In this document: positions 10,150 through 23,556 of the stretch, in pieces
How positions within the stretch are numbered: position 1 is the stretch's first letter
How the letters are laid out: each line of letters starts with the position of its first letter
From: Septoria linicola
Taxonomy: Eukaryota > Ascomycota > Dothideomycetes > Mycosphaerellales > Mycosphaerellaceae
Reading direction: 5' to 3'
Length of the DNA: 64,000 bases
Assembly: GCA_024114885.1 (NCBI GenBank)
Contig: CP099426.1
Span: 2,170,001-2,234,000, forward strand
The notes under the pieces: generated by a model
The model's input: only the letters and a program-made list of their open reading frames with translations
Database searches by the model: none
What the model was told of the DNA's origin: nothing
Translations under genes and position numbers: made by a program

Positions 10150-12062
10150 CTCCTACTTATACTATATAGTTAGATCTTTTAATAGATTATCTATAGTACT
10201 TAAATACTAGTTCTAATCTTAATTAGTTATTAAGTACTTACTTTTTAGACTAATAACTAGATAGTACTAACTATTAATCTAATAAACTTTCTATACTACT
10301 ATCTCTTATAAAAAGGTAAAAGAAATACCTTCTATAAGATCTTCCTCTTCTCTTATATAGGAGTAGATTATTTAGAATATAGACTATCTAGTAAGTTGCC
10401 CTTATCCTTTCTTATAACTAATTCTAATAGCTCTCTAGATTCCTTATAGCCTAGTCCCCTACTTAGTTATATTCTATATAGCTTTTTAGTTCTCTAATAG
10501 CCTTTAGAGTATACTATTCTTAGCTATAAGGATCTTATATTAAGCTAGAGAGTAGAGTAACTATATACTAGTAGAGGAGATAATAGCTACTATAGAGGAG
10601 GTCTTTAATATTAACTAGTACTTGGCCTTAGAGGGTATCTAGTTTAGCTAGGTACTATATAGTAATATTATAGTTAGTAATAGGTCTAATATTAGTAAGA
10701 GTATTTAGGACTTTATAAAGTCTAACTAAGGAGAAGTTAAGTAACTAAAATCTTTCTTTTAGACTCTTCTTAGTTTAACTCTAAGGCTTAGAGTTATCTT
10801 TTATATATCTCTTATATAAGGTAGAGCTACCTTATAAACTCCTAAAACTATAGTCTATTCTTTAGCTTAGTAAGACTATCTACTACTATCTCTTTTATAT
10901 TTATATATTCTATAGAGATAAGTCTGTTCTATTAGAGCTTTCTTATAGTATTATATAAGATATTAATATATTTAGACTTATTATAAATATATAAGTCCTT
11001 AACTAGAGTAAGAGTAGCTTAGTTATTACTTTTTAGCTAAATTAGCCTAATTCTAGTAATAGTTTCCTAGTTACTAAGGATCCTTAGTTAGTAAGAATAT
11101 TCTCCTACTAACTCTAGGTATCTAAGCTCTCTTAAAAGAGTACTAAGGAACTATAACTGTTTTATATATACTCCTATAGCTATATATTTAGCTTCTATTA
11201 TAGATATAGCTATAGATTTCTATTTCTTACTTATCTAGGAGATTAGTATACTATAAAGGAAGAAGATATATTTAAGGATTAAGACTCTATTAGTCTTGTC
11301 TATTATATAGTTAGAGTCTATATATCTAGTAAGACAGCCTTAACTATTCCTTAAGTATCTTAGACTAAGGTCTAGGTTTAATCTTAGGTATCTAGTTAGC
11401 TTCTTTAGAGCCTTTATATATTCTACTATTAGATTACTAATATAGGAGCTTAATCTTCTAAAGGCAAATAAAATGTCTAGTCTTATAATAGTTATAAGCT
11501 ATATCTATATTCTAATAATAGATTAGTACTCCTATTTGTTATATCTTTTATTATTTAGTCTAGTAGGCTTTAGACTTTTATAGCTGTCTATTAGTAAAAG
11601 AGTTAGTAATATAGTTTCTTAGCCTATTCCTATCTTAGCTAGGTTCTCTTAGATATAATGTTTCTAGTTAAGTTTTAGCTAGCCTTACTATCTATTTCTT
11701 ATTAGTCTTATTCTAAGAATCTTGTCTAGCTCTCTAAGATCTTTAATCTTAAAGACCTTACTAAGTTAGTCTTTAAACTAGAAGACATCTTCTAGTCTCT
11801 CTATAGTAATAGGTATGTTATTAATATAGATTAGGATTATTAGATCTTTTCTTTTATTATAGATTAGAAGATATAGGTCTACTTCTAATTATCTAAATCC
11901 TATTCCTTTTAGCTTTAATATATATAGCTAATTCTAGTCTCTTATAGCTTACTTTAGCCTATAGAGACTCCTTAGAACTTATAAGACTATACTAGTTAGT
12001 AGGTTAATACCTAGTAGTAGGATTATATAGATATCCTTATATAGAGTACTCTCTATAAATAT

Positions 12063-12340
12063 TAGTAAGGTAAAGGCCTACCTACATACCGTGCTTAGTA
12101 GTTTTAGTATAAAAGCAAGGTAGTAGCTCGTTTCTAAGATAGTAATATTCACTCTACTTGATTAATTTAATATCCTACAGTCCTAGTATAGGCTCTTAGT
12201 CCTAGGACTACTAGTTTGAGCTTGTTACTACCGATTAATATACGTATTATAAGACTATTACTCTCTAAACAGGTCTTGTTCTATAGCGACTACTCTTATA
12301 CCTGCCTAGGGAGTTAGTGTTAGGGTAGTTATTATCTATT
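12063..12340 (+). repeat. 5' LTR of Gypsy-1
   Basis: A 278-279 bp repeat begins TAGTAAGGTAAAGGCC and ends ATTATCTATT(A). It matches 31769-32046 and 51741-52019. The left flank ends AATAT, found again immediately after the right LTR. Confidence 0.85.
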
Positions 12341-13053
12341 AATAGAGCTGAAGGTAGAGCTATCTCTTCTCTCTTATACTGGAACTAGAAGCGCGGAGGG
12401 TAGATAGTAGCCTTAAAGCGAGAACTAACGCGCTATAAATATTAACAAGAGGCCTAAAGGAGCCTACGTAAGAGGCGACTTAAAGGGCTATAATAATATA
12501 GAAGCCTCTAGAATATAGATATCGCTCTAACCTAGAAAAGTTATAAACCTCTAGTACCTCTTAGTACGGATCTATTTAGTAATTGTCGTATAGATAGTAA
12601 GGCGACTTACTATATTAGAGATTTACTTAGGGTCTCTATACCTATAATAGTCTTCGATTAGACTCCGGTTTAGCGTAAAAACGCTCTCGTTTAGATAGCG
12701 TAGAGGCTATAGGATAGGCTAGACCCGTCTAGGTAATCTCGTATCCTCTAGTATATAGATCGCTTAGAATAAGCTCTAGTACGGCGTTAGACGCTAATCG
12801 TTTAGCTAAGGATACTAATTACGTCTAAGGCCCCGGACCTAGTATATAGTATAGGCTAACGTAATATTATACTACTATAGTTATATAGCGAATTACCTAA
12901 ATAAGTAAGATAGACGCGCCTAGCTATAAACGGTCGAACTATACGACACGACATACCTTACTTATTAGGTATAATTAATATAGCTCTAGTATTATAAAGA
13001 AAAGTTTAACGTTTACCTTCCGACGGCTAAGAAAATTTTAGACTCTTGTTTTT

Positions 13054-13078
13054 TAGTTATCGTTTTAAACGATAACTA
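13054..13078. repeat. 25-bp palindrome, copy 1, upstream of Gypsy-1 gag
   Basis: Arms TAGTTATCGTTT and AAACGATAACTA surround a single central base, so this is a perfect palindrome able to form a hairpin. Variants occur at 16193, 21306 and 31622, and at 52733 and 62171 in the second element copy. Confidence 0.8.
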
Positions 13079-13399
13079 TATTTTATTTAAAAACCTAATT
13101 AAGGAGAGTATAATACACTCTTAGAATACCTTCGAACAAGCTCTATAAGTGAATTAGTATCTACTAGCTGGCCTAAAATACTAGAGAGTAGCTTATCTAA
13201 CTAGCTTAATAAGCAAATTCGAAGATTACTAGTAAAGCTACTACTCGCTTTTACTTTATTCCCTCTACTAGATAACGACATGTCTATAGAAGCGGAGGAC
13301 TAAGGAGGTACTAATCTTAACCCTAATACTAATATCTTTTAAAGACCGAACTTAGGAGGTAGACTATCTATAGCGTAGTTCTAGCTGCTTATAGAGACT

Positions 13400-14700
13400 A
13401 TCTAAGTAACTTAAAGCTAGAAGGTAATTATCGCTTAGGTTCCGCTACTACCTAGCTCGGACTAGAATCTCTTCTTTAATAAAGAGAACGTAACCGAGTA
13501 TATTAAGCGTTTTAAAGTACTATATAGGAACTACGCTATCTTACTTATTAATAATAATAAACAGCTTTATAAGAAGTTACTTACTTAGGTTACGGTTGTC
13601 TAACGTAGACGATACTAGCGCCTTAATAGTTTCTACGACCGAGACTACGCTAAGTTTAAAGAGTCGATTATTAAGGAATACCGAAAGTACGATAATATAT
13701 ATATACTCGGAAACCGCTACTATATAGAAAACCTTTATAAGGTTAACCATAGCGAGGATAATAATCTCTTAGAGTACTTAAGGTAGTTTATACTCTACTC
13801 TAATACTATACCTACTTCGTATATAGACGAGCGTTCTCGTACTCTCCTATTTATATAAGGCCTTCTATTTCGTTTTAGTAAGAGGCTCTAGGCCTATCTT
13901 AGGTTAGATCTTAATAATAAGGACTTAGATTATAGTAAGCTCTTAAAGACAGCCTAGCGTTAGATTAATAGTAATAAGGACTTTAAAATAGAAGTATATA
14001 ACGAAGGCGGTAGAGACGTCTAGTAGTTATACGAAGTAGTAAAGAAGTCCGCTCTAAGACTAAACTCTAAGTTTAAGGCTAGAGAAACGGTAGTCTATAA
14101 AGGCCGTAAGCTAGTAACTATCGATAACATTACCGCTAGTATATAAGACCTTATAATCGCTATAATTCGTCGACTCGAAGAAAGAGGCCTATAGCCGCTA
14201 CGCCTATCGATAGGATAGTAAGCGAAGTCTTACGATTACGACTATCTATATATTCTAAGGCCTACTTATAGCTAGGAGATTTCGATTAACTTAGCTACGA
14301 TAGATAATGAGTTAATAATTAAGGCCTACGTAGCGATCGCTTTAAAGATTTTAGGTTATTAGATATATAGGCTCGAAGGCTATATAGCTATAAACTACGA
14401 GTACCTATAATAGTTCGAGACTAAGGGCTTAATATATAGAGATCTAAAGACCGGTATTATATACTACGGAACGCCTCGCCTAGGTATAGAAAAGATATAG
14501 TACTACTAGGACAAGGAACTACTAAAGCTATTCGTATTAATAGGAGTATTAGAGTAGCGCTATAGGAAGATCGATCTTGAAAATATAGATCGTTTATTAA
14601 CGCTAAGAGCGAGCTAGTAGAGGATAGCGAACAAGGTAGCTAGTATTAACGGTCTCGTTAATATCGGTTAAGTTACTTCTATTATATAGGAAGATTAGGA
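13400..14700 (+). pseudogene. Gypsy-1 gag-like region
   Basis: Reading TAA/TAG as Gln codons, one plus-strand frame is continuous. It has the alpha-helical charged character of retrotransposon gag: YIKRFKVLYRNYAILL, then KRLQAYLRLDLNN, then repeated LQPLR/LEQRYRKID motifs. It is followed by the protease and reverse transcriptase, as expected for gag. Stop codons from RIP make it non-coding today. The same region in the second copy is split by Copia-C. Confidence 0.6.
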
Positions 14701-15449
14701 CGATCTAATCGGCGCCTACGTAGCCGGAGATAGCGTAAAGACAAAGCGGAACCTAAACCCTTCTCGTCTAGTTAGAGGATAGCTAATAGGAGTATAGAAG
14801 CGGATTACGACCTAGGCTATAGCTATAAGAACCTACGCTTATCGTTACCCTTATATTAAAGAGGTTAAAGATAAAAACTAGCTAGCTCCTTACCTTATAG
14901 ATATAGAGGAGTTAGAGGATTCTTAAACTTAGAGACGTAATAACGATAAGATCGAGGATAAGTAGATATACGACTACCTAAATAGTCTACTAGTTCTAGT
15001 CGCTCCTACGTATACTTAAAAGCGAAAGAAGGCTAAGGAGCCTCTAAAGACTAAGCGTATAGATAACTACCTTCGAGCTATATACGCTAATAATAACGCT
15101 AACGTCTTCTAGATAGACAAAATACTCGAATCTAAGGTCTAGTTAAGCTTAGTAGAGATTATTCTCTATAGCGAGTAGGCGTCGTATTCCTTATAGGGTC
15201 GTGTTCTAAATAATACAGATCTACGTAAGAAGCTTAATAAGCTCTATACGAAGAAGCGTACGAATAGAGGTAGTAGAGCTAAGATTAGCGTACATTTCTT
15301 ACTATCTAAAGCCTTTAGCGAGTAGGTAGAGGAGGAGCTAATAAAAGCTGTCTTAGCGACTAATATTAAGGCCTTCTAGGTTACCGCTATAGCGATTAAT
15401 ATAGTTAAGCCTAGGCCTACTTCTAAGCTTTATAAGCGAATAGATAATA

Positions 15450-18400
15450 TCCTTCTATTATTTAATAATGTCTATTAAATTATTCTAAGTATCTACGTAC
15501 CTATAAAGTATAGACCTCGAATAATAGCTTATAAGTCTTTAATTAACGAGAGGGCTAAGTTAATAATTATACCGATCGAATACGTTCGAAAACTTCAAGT
15601 TAGTATAACCTCTCTCGGTAATATTACTATAAGAGGAGTCGGAGGCAAGGTTACTTTTATTAGGTACTACCTAGAGGTATTAATTAATATCTTTAGCGTA
15701 AGAGTTACGATACTATTTCTAGTCTTACTAGCGAACGGCTTAATCTTACTTAGCCGACCGTAGGCGCGACGAGTACGCCTAGCTTCTAAGAACTACGATA
15801 ATAGCTTATAGGAAGGCTTAATTAGTACTCTAGATAGCCGTATTATTATATTCACCGGTTTTAATAGCTGTAGTAATATACGTACTATAGAACAAGTCCT
15901 AGGAAAAGCTAGAGTGCTAAGGAATTAGCTTTAGTCGACGGCACGAGTATAGTAGGGGCTCTAATACGAGTATCGCGTTAAGATTCGATAGAAGTTAGTG
16001 TCCAGACTCTAACTTTCGGTAATTATTAGCTAAAGAATATAAGGTATACTATCGAGGACTCTAGATCTTATAATAGTAAGGAGTAGGGAGAGAGATTATA
16101 AGCTTTTCAAGCTTCTACTACCCTTTCCGTGCAAGGTTTAGTAGTTAGAGGTAAAAACTCTACTTAGGAGGGTTAGCTAGTAGAACGTTCCGTAGTTACC
16201 TTTTTAAACGATAATTACGTTATACCTCCTATACTATACTTCAAACTATACTAGTAGTATAGATAGATAAGCGATTAGTACTAGTATTCGTTTACGGTTA
16301 CTAACAGCTCTAAACTCCTAGAGAATCAAGTCTTTAACTATCTTACGTAGTAGTTATCGTATATAAAGGTAATTTACTTTAGGGACTATTTTATAGCCGA
16401 CTTAATTAGACAAAGTACCTCTCTACGATAGTAGCTCGAACTATTAAGACGGGTTAATTATAGCTAGACTTAAATATAGTATAACTATCTCGTAGTAGCG
16501 GCTATTAAAAGTAATATCGCTAAATTTAGCTAAAATAGTCGACTTAAGAAGCTTTTACTAGCTACTAGCGAAGCTAAGCTAGCTTATACTAGCGAGCGAG
16601 ACTTATACTAGGGTATTAGGTATAGTTTTAACGATACTATATTAGTATCTTAATCGAGCTAGGGTTCGAATTATAGAGGCGAATACTTGATAATTACCTA
16701 TAGGAAGCTTAGAGAGGCGGAGCTAGCTATCTAAGAACTTAGACCCTACGACGAGGTTATTTCTAATAAAGTAGACGACGAGCTTAGCGAAGAGACGTAC
16801 GTTATCTCGGCTACTATTAATATAGTAGTAGAGAGAGCTTGTAATAAAGAAGCTACGAGGTAGCGGAAGCTAGATAATTATATTAGCGCCTATACTCTTT
16901 ATAAGCGAGTTACTAACAAGATTAAACTAGTAAATACAGACATTACTATAACTAATAGCTCAAACCCTAGCGGACTAAAGGACTAGCGACAGACTTATAT
17001 TAAGAAGGAAGCGGCTATACTACCTAGTACTAGACCTTACGATAGTAAGTACCTAACTAAGAGGTTCTCGACGATCGAGCCTAGATTACGTCTTACGCCC
17101 GAACAGCTTACAAAATTCAAACCTAGTATAGAACTGCTACTAAAGGAGCTAGATTTATTATACTATATACTAAGGAATCGAGAAGCTACCTTTACGTAGA
17201 ACTTTATATATTTAGGCCGAATTAATCCTAATATTACTCTACTATAGAAGATTCGAACGGTTCCTTACGAGCTATAGTAGTATCTAGGCTTCAAGCTAAA
17301 CTTATCTCTATAGTATGTCGTAGAGGACATACTAAGACAACGAATCTAAGCTAGAACTCTTAAGCTATACTACAGTACCTATCGAAATCTATACTTCCTT
17401 ATTAGTAAGAAGACGGAGGTAGGTAAGCCTAAGAAGTATTAGTTAATTAACGTAGCTTAGAAGTTTAATTAAGTTACTATAAGAGATTCGAACTTACTAC
17501 TCGACGCTAAGGGTTTCTCTAAGGACTTTGCCGGTTATACGCTAGCCTCGTTAGTTAATATCTTCTCTAGATATAACTAAATCCTACTCGATAAATTATA
17601 TAGAGACCTTATAGACTTCGATTTACCGCTAGGCTTGTTATAGTAGATAACGTTACTATAAGGAGCTACGAATTCTATTACCTAGTTCGTTCGTATTATT
17701 AATCAAGTGCTTATAGAGCACGTCTCGTATAAGGTATAGCTGTTCCTTAATAATATTAGTATTAAAGGGCCTAAGACGAAGTACGATAGTAAAGAGGTTA
17801 AACCTAGCCTCTACTATTACGTTATTAAATATATTATAGCTATAGACGACGTTCTCTATAATATAGAACGAGCTAATATAATAGTAGCTTTTAATAAGCT
17901 ATAGCTCTATTACGAACAGTTAGTAATCGTTAGCTACCTTACTAGTATTAATAGTCGCTATCTAGACTTCGTAAGAGTAGCGAAGATTAAGAAATAGCCG
18001 ACGCTAGAGAATTAGAAGGAGGTTCGAATCTTCCTTAGCGTAGTTACGTACTACTACGTCTAGGTTAAAGGTTTTACGATTATCCTTACTCTACTCTTTA
18101 AACTCTTATAGAAGGATACTAAGTTTTAATAGACTACCGAACACTAACTAGCTAAAGATATCGTCTTAAAGGTACTAGTTTCAGCCCTAGCCCTAGTTAC
18201 TCTTAACTTTAGAGAAGGAGTAGGACTTATTATCGTAGGTATAGATTCGAGTAGCAAAGGTTAGGAATATACGCTTTCCTAATATAATCGAGACGAGCTA
18301 CTTCTCCGCTATCTAGTTCGATATAAGTCTAGCCTATTTAACCCGGTAGAGGTTAAGTACGATACTAGAAAGCGCGAATACCTTAGTATACTAAAGGTAT

Positions 18401-20250
18401 TAAAGAAGCTGAAACTATAGCTATTTAGAGTATACTTCTAACTAGAGATTAATATAAATACTCTCGTTTACTAGCTTAATAAGGCTGCCTCTAATTTACC
18501 GAATATAGTAATAACGCGCTAGCTAGTATAGATCTACCTCTTCGACTTTAACGTTATATATGTTCCTAGTAAGAAGTATATAGCTCCGGATTTATTATTA
18601 AGGAAGCCTATTACGCCTAAAGATATAGAGGCTATAGAATAGGAAGAAGACGTAGATCTAATAATTAACGAGTAATTCTTCGATACCTTTTACGTTAACG
18701 CTTTCTCTATATAGGTAATTTAGAGCGAGCTACCTATAATTAATAGGATCTACTCTTAAGAGTTAATAAATATCGCTTTTGTACTTATATAGATATAAAG
18801 ACCTAAGAGAGTTTCTAATAACGAGTATAAGTAGCTAAGGAAGAAGTATCGGCTGTTTTATATTAAGAATAACTAGCTCTAGCGCTAAGAGCGAGTAGCT
18901 AGACCTCTATAGCGAGTTATCGATAAACCTAAAGTATAAGCTCGTATTATTAAGGTATACTATTATAAGAACGGTTATCGTAGTACTAAACAGACGTATA
19001 ATCTTATCTAGAAACGATAGTAGTAGGATAGAGTCTAGGCTTAAATCTCGCTCGCTATTTAGTAGTATACTATTTATAGTCTTCGGTATAGACGATAGGT
19101 ACCTAGAGAACTATAAATCCCGCTCTAAGTTATAGTCGGCTAGAGGTAGTATATCGATAGCTTATATATCTCGAAGAACTGTTCGTTAATAGTTATACGC
19201 GAATCTCTATCGCGCTAGCTAGAAGTATATATATTCTAGTACCTAGTAAAGAGTATCTCCTTAGTATAGATAGTAAGGTTTATATAGGAAGAGATCTTTT
19301 ACTAGTAGGGTACCGCTATAGAAGTTATCCTCGACAACTATAAGACTAATCTTAGTAACGTAGAGAAGCTACTACTATCGTATAGTATTAAACGTATTAA
19401 TATTTCGCTGTACTACTCTTAGTCTAACGCTATCGTTAAAGTCGGCTATAAGACAATATTAGACGCTTACTTAAAGCTCTCTAATAGTAGCCTTTATACG
19501 ATTCGAGACTATATTCTAGTAGTACTATAGGTAGAGAGAACGATAATAGTCTCTACTACTAGCTTAATACTATTAGAGGTAATAATTAGGCGTAACGTAG
19601 TACTACTAATCGAGCTAGAGCACTATACCTTCTGGATTATAGATTAGAGTAAGGTTAAGACTAGAGTAGAGCTTCTTACGATTCGAGCTCAAGCCCTAGA
19701 AGCTATAGAAACGACTATAGAAGAAGGACGACTACGTTAATAGCGTCTCTAGGAACAGAACAAGGCGTACTTCGATAAATATCGCTATATAGACCTTACT
19801 ATACTAAAGAAAGGAGATCTCGTATTAGTATACTACTCTAAGTTAAAAACTAGCTTCTCCTATAAGCTTATATTTAGGTAGGAAGGCTCTTTTAGAGTAT
19901 CTAAAGTATTATAGAGAGGTATATCGTATAAGCTTAAGGAACTAGATAGCTTAAAACGAGAGTATATCTATAAGAGGATAGACCTTAAGAAATATACCTT
20001 TCTATAAGAAAACCTAAAGCTAGTTCCGGATTAGGTTAAACTAGAAGAAGTACCGCTACCGATAGAGAAGGTTATAGAACTAGGCCTTCTACCTAGGTAT
20101 AAGTATCTATAGATCTTTATTAGTAAGCTATTAGTAATAACTTAAGAAGAAAGGGAGAGTTATATACGTTAGCTACTAATAGAGCTTAAAGAAGAAGTAG
20201 AAGACTTAGTAAGCTAAAGGCTAAAGCTAGCCTAGTAGAGCTAAAGATTT
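15450..20250 (+). pseudogene. Gypsy-1 pol: protease, reverse transcriptase, RNase H, integrase
   Basis: The protease region reads SLINERAKLIIIP near 15540-15580, close to the DxGAxxNII active-site pattern, then IRGVGGK. Reverse transcriptase follows at about 17.2-17.8 kb, with FLNNISIKGPKTKYD in the place of the catalytic FxDD, the Asp pair changed to Asn as expected from G-to-A. RNase H (EYLSILKVLKKL) is at about 18.36-18.45 kb. Integrase is at about 19.1-19.7 kb, ending in a KKGDLVLVYYSKL block. The protease-RT-RH-INT order is diagnostic of Ty3/Gypsy. Numerous TAA and TAG codons interrupt it. Confidence 0.75.
16193..16217. repeat. 25-bp palindrome, copy 2, within Gypsy-1 pol
   Basis: TAGTTACC...CGATAATTA is a diverged version of the palindrome at 13054. 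The equivalent in the second element copy is at 62171-62195. Confidence 0.6.
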
Positions 20251-21305
20251 AGAAATTCAATAGGCGATACTTAATTAGAGGTATAAGCTAAGATCTAGCT
20301 ACTAAAGCCTAGCCTCTACTATAAAAAGGCTAATCTTTCTAAGATCGTACTATCTCGAGCGCTTCTTTTTATTCCTAGAGTAGCTATCGAGCTCTAATCT
20401 AACCTTCCTAAGCGCTTCTCTTAGTCCTAAAACTACTATTAAGCTCTAATCGGAGCTTCCTAAGCTTATAATTTACTAGACTAGTATAAATCTAGCTAAA
20501 TCTTAGCTGTCCTAAGCACTTCTTTTATTCCTAGAGCTACTATCGAGCTCTAATCTAAGCTTTCTAAGCTCCTCTTCTACTAGATTAGTAGAAATCTAGT
20601 TAATCCTAACTGTCCCGACGCTGTTTTCTATAGCTAAGATAAGTATCTATATAGCTAGTTACTCTTCTAAGCTTAACCTTTAAGTATAGATTCTATGTCT
20701 ACTAGTCAAGCTACTATCCTACTCCTTTTTCTAAGTCCCGAGCCTACTATCGCTATAAAAGTCAGCTATCCCGAGCTACTTTCTACTACTAGGTCTTAAA
20801 AATCTAAGCTAGACCTATACTCTCGAAGCTCTTTTCTACTAACGATTTCTAAGGTTAGTACTATAATCTACCTTCCTAGAGCCCTTTTCTATCGCTAATC
20901 GAAGAAGAGAGATAAGGGTTATCTATCCTAAAGGTCTTTTTACTACTAATTTTCGCCTAACTAAAGGAATTACTAAAAATGTTAGTTTCTAATAGAGAAT
21001 TCTTAAAGTTGAAGGTTTTCGGCCTATATAAAGGTAGAGAAGCTTGAATCCTTAGTAATAACGGCTCTAATAGCCCCTTTCTAGCTATTAATTATAGCGC
21101 TAGCGGTCTCTTACGATACGGAAAGCGCGATCTAGTAAGTCGACTAGGTATACGAAAAATAAGACTCTTTTAAGTTAGTAGAGGTAACGACGATAGTATC
21201 TAAGTCTTAGTCCTTGTTAGCGATAGTAAGGTATATACTATAGTAGTTAGTAGTAGCGTTAGTAGTATACGACGGCTATAGAAGCGTTAAGGTAAAGTGA
21301 ACTTT

Positions 21306-21330
21306 TAGTTATCTTTTTAAACGATAACTA
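21306..21330. repeat. 25-bp palindrome, copy 3, after Gypsy-1 pol
   Basis: TAGTTATCTTTTTAAACGATAACTA differs from the 13054 copy at one position. It lies between the pol coding region and the downstream unidentified frame. Confidence 0.75.
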
Positions 21331-22168
21331 AAACCTTACGTAACTAAGCCTTACGTATAGACCCCTAATCCTAATAGTAGTTACGCTACTACGATAAGGT
21401 ATATAATTAGACTACTTTTACGCTCTAAACAATCTCTTCTTCCTTATTAACTATTAATTAGTTACTATAGAGCCTTACTTCTATTAAGTTCGATTCTTAT
21501 CTTTCGTTACTACCTAGTAACGCTATATAGCTATTTATACACGTGAGTAGTAACTAATATAATAGAAAACTCTATAACTAGTTACGCGCCCGACCCTCCT
21601 CGCTATTTAAGTTACTTATTACTAGTCACGCGCTTTATATCGCTCTAAGCTACTAATACGACTATTTAAAGACGTCCTCTTTCTCTCTCGCGTATAAAGA
21701 ATAAGACTTCCCCTTTCCGGCGTTCTTTAACGCCTAAGCGCTTATTAAGACTAGCGCTTTCGCCTTTTACCTCGCCTATTCGAAGTCTAATATAAGAACT
21801 ACCTAGATAAGATTTTTTAAAGAAAAGACGAAAAATAGCTTCTTTAAGTTCTATATAAGGTATAGCGCTCGCTCGTATTAATCGCGAAGGCTCTATCGTT
21901 AGCTTCTAGCCTTTAAGCGGACCTCTTACTAGTATAACGAACCTTAATAACGCTACTAAAGCTATTCTATCGCTAGAGACTCTATAAGAACAAGAAAAGA
22001 GTATCGACTTAGTACTTAAGTAGATCGAGGAAGTAAACGACGGAATAAAGATTAGTATATTTAACTTCTTTAAACGCCTCTTAGCTAAGATTTTGCTAAA
22101 GTACCTTAACGCGTAGAGCGTAAAGCGCGATAATATAAAGAAAATACGCTAAGAAGGCCGAGACTTAG

Positions 22169-22340
22169 TATAAAAAAAGTATATAGTAATATATAGAGCG
22201 CCCTCCTAATAATACTATTAGGATATCGTAAGACTAATTCTTGTCTCCTTTCGGATATATACGCGTACTATAGTTATATCGTACGCTAAGCCTACGAGCC
22301 TAAGGTAGGTCTTAGCCTTTAACCTTACCTAGCTCTTATA
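22169..22340 (-). repeat. LTR of Gypsy-2 (left copy)
   Basis: A 172-bp repeat runs from TATAAAA to CTCTTATA and matches 28720-28891. It is preceded by CTTAG (22164-22168), which also follows the other LTR. Confidence 0.85.
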
Positions 22341-22399
22341 ACTATCTCCTCTCCCTAAGGGAGCTACTCTTAGCGACAACCTTACTTAATAGGTTATAT

Positions 22400-23556
22400 T
22401 CTAGGCTACCTATTTAGTCTTTATAATATACTTTATATATTCTACGCTTATCGCGTCTCTAACGCGTTATACCTACAGACCTTTAGCGTATTACGTAAAT
22501 ACGCGCTACGAAGTAAAGAGTTACTATATATATTTACGTTTACGTAGTAATACAATCTCTACTATAGCGACTACGTCGCTAGGCTCGAGTATATTCTTTA
22601 AAAACTCTTCTAACTCTCTCTTAGACTTTCTTTCTACGTATATAATATTTTCTATGTCCTTAGTAAGCTAGTGTCTCTATACGATTACCGTACTACGAAC
22701 GTAAGTATAATACTACCGAAGCGCGCCCGAGTCGTAGTCCTAAACCGTCTACTACGTACTATCGACGATATTAGAGGCTATAGAGATATCGAGATCTGCC
22801 TCTACTATATTAAGTATACCTATAACGGTACGGATCTTCGAATACTCCTTAACTACGCCTTACCTACTAACGGACTACGTATAGACGACGAGCCTACGTA
22901 TAATAGAGTAATAAAGCCTAGCTAGAAGGTTAAGTATTAGCGCTATAAGCGCTAATACTACCCTTATAAGCGTATTACTAATAGAAACCTTAAGCGGTAG
23001 GCGCGCTACGTACTATACTACTACGAGTAGCTAGAGACCCTCCCTAAGGGCGTACGTAAAGAGTAGGTAAAGCGCCGCCTAAAGGCCCTCCGTACCTCTA
23101 TTAAGACCACTAAGAGGGTCTTTACTAGTAATAAGGGCAAAGCTATCGGCGGCTAGGATACGCTACGTAAGGCGAGCGTACTCGCCTCGCTACTAGCTAG
23201 TACGATATCCGTCGCTAGTCTAGTAGAGACCTAGCGCTAGTCTAACTTTATAGTAGCTATGTTTAAGCTATAGTACGAGGTATACCTACTTTTCCTATAC
23301 GATCCTCGTACGATACTAATACTCTTTATAGACTAACCGTATAGTAGGCGCCTCTAGCGATGCCCTAGATACTACTATAGAGGCCGCCTACCCTAAAGGT
23401 AGTAACTAGAAAAAGAGTAAGCTCTCCGAGGACGTAGTATCTAACGAGAAGGTAGACGAGGATAAGGATAAGGACGAGGGTAGCGCTCTCGGTAGCGGAA
23501 ACGCTAATAGCGGCGGAAACGCTAACGACGACGCGCTCTCTAAGGACGACGTATAA
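22400..23556 (+). pseudogene. unidentified antisense frame in Gypsy-2
   Basis: Downstream of the Gypsy-2 integrase, on the strand opposite to gag-pol, a frame of several hundred codons reads through RIP-type TAG/TAA codons. An 84-codon fully open stretch lies at 22671-22925 (VSIILPKRARVVVLNRLLRT). A basic region follows (KRRLKALRTSIKTTKRVFTS), then after a frame change near 23340 an acidic Gly/Asn/Ser tail (DEDKDKDEGSALGSGNANSG) ending at TAA 23554-23556. The ordered composition suggests a real ancestral protein. No family is recognised. Antisense frames in the same place are known in plant Tat-lineage Ty3/Gypsy elements such as Grande, Retand and RIRE2; that parallel is positional only. Confidence 0.45.
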
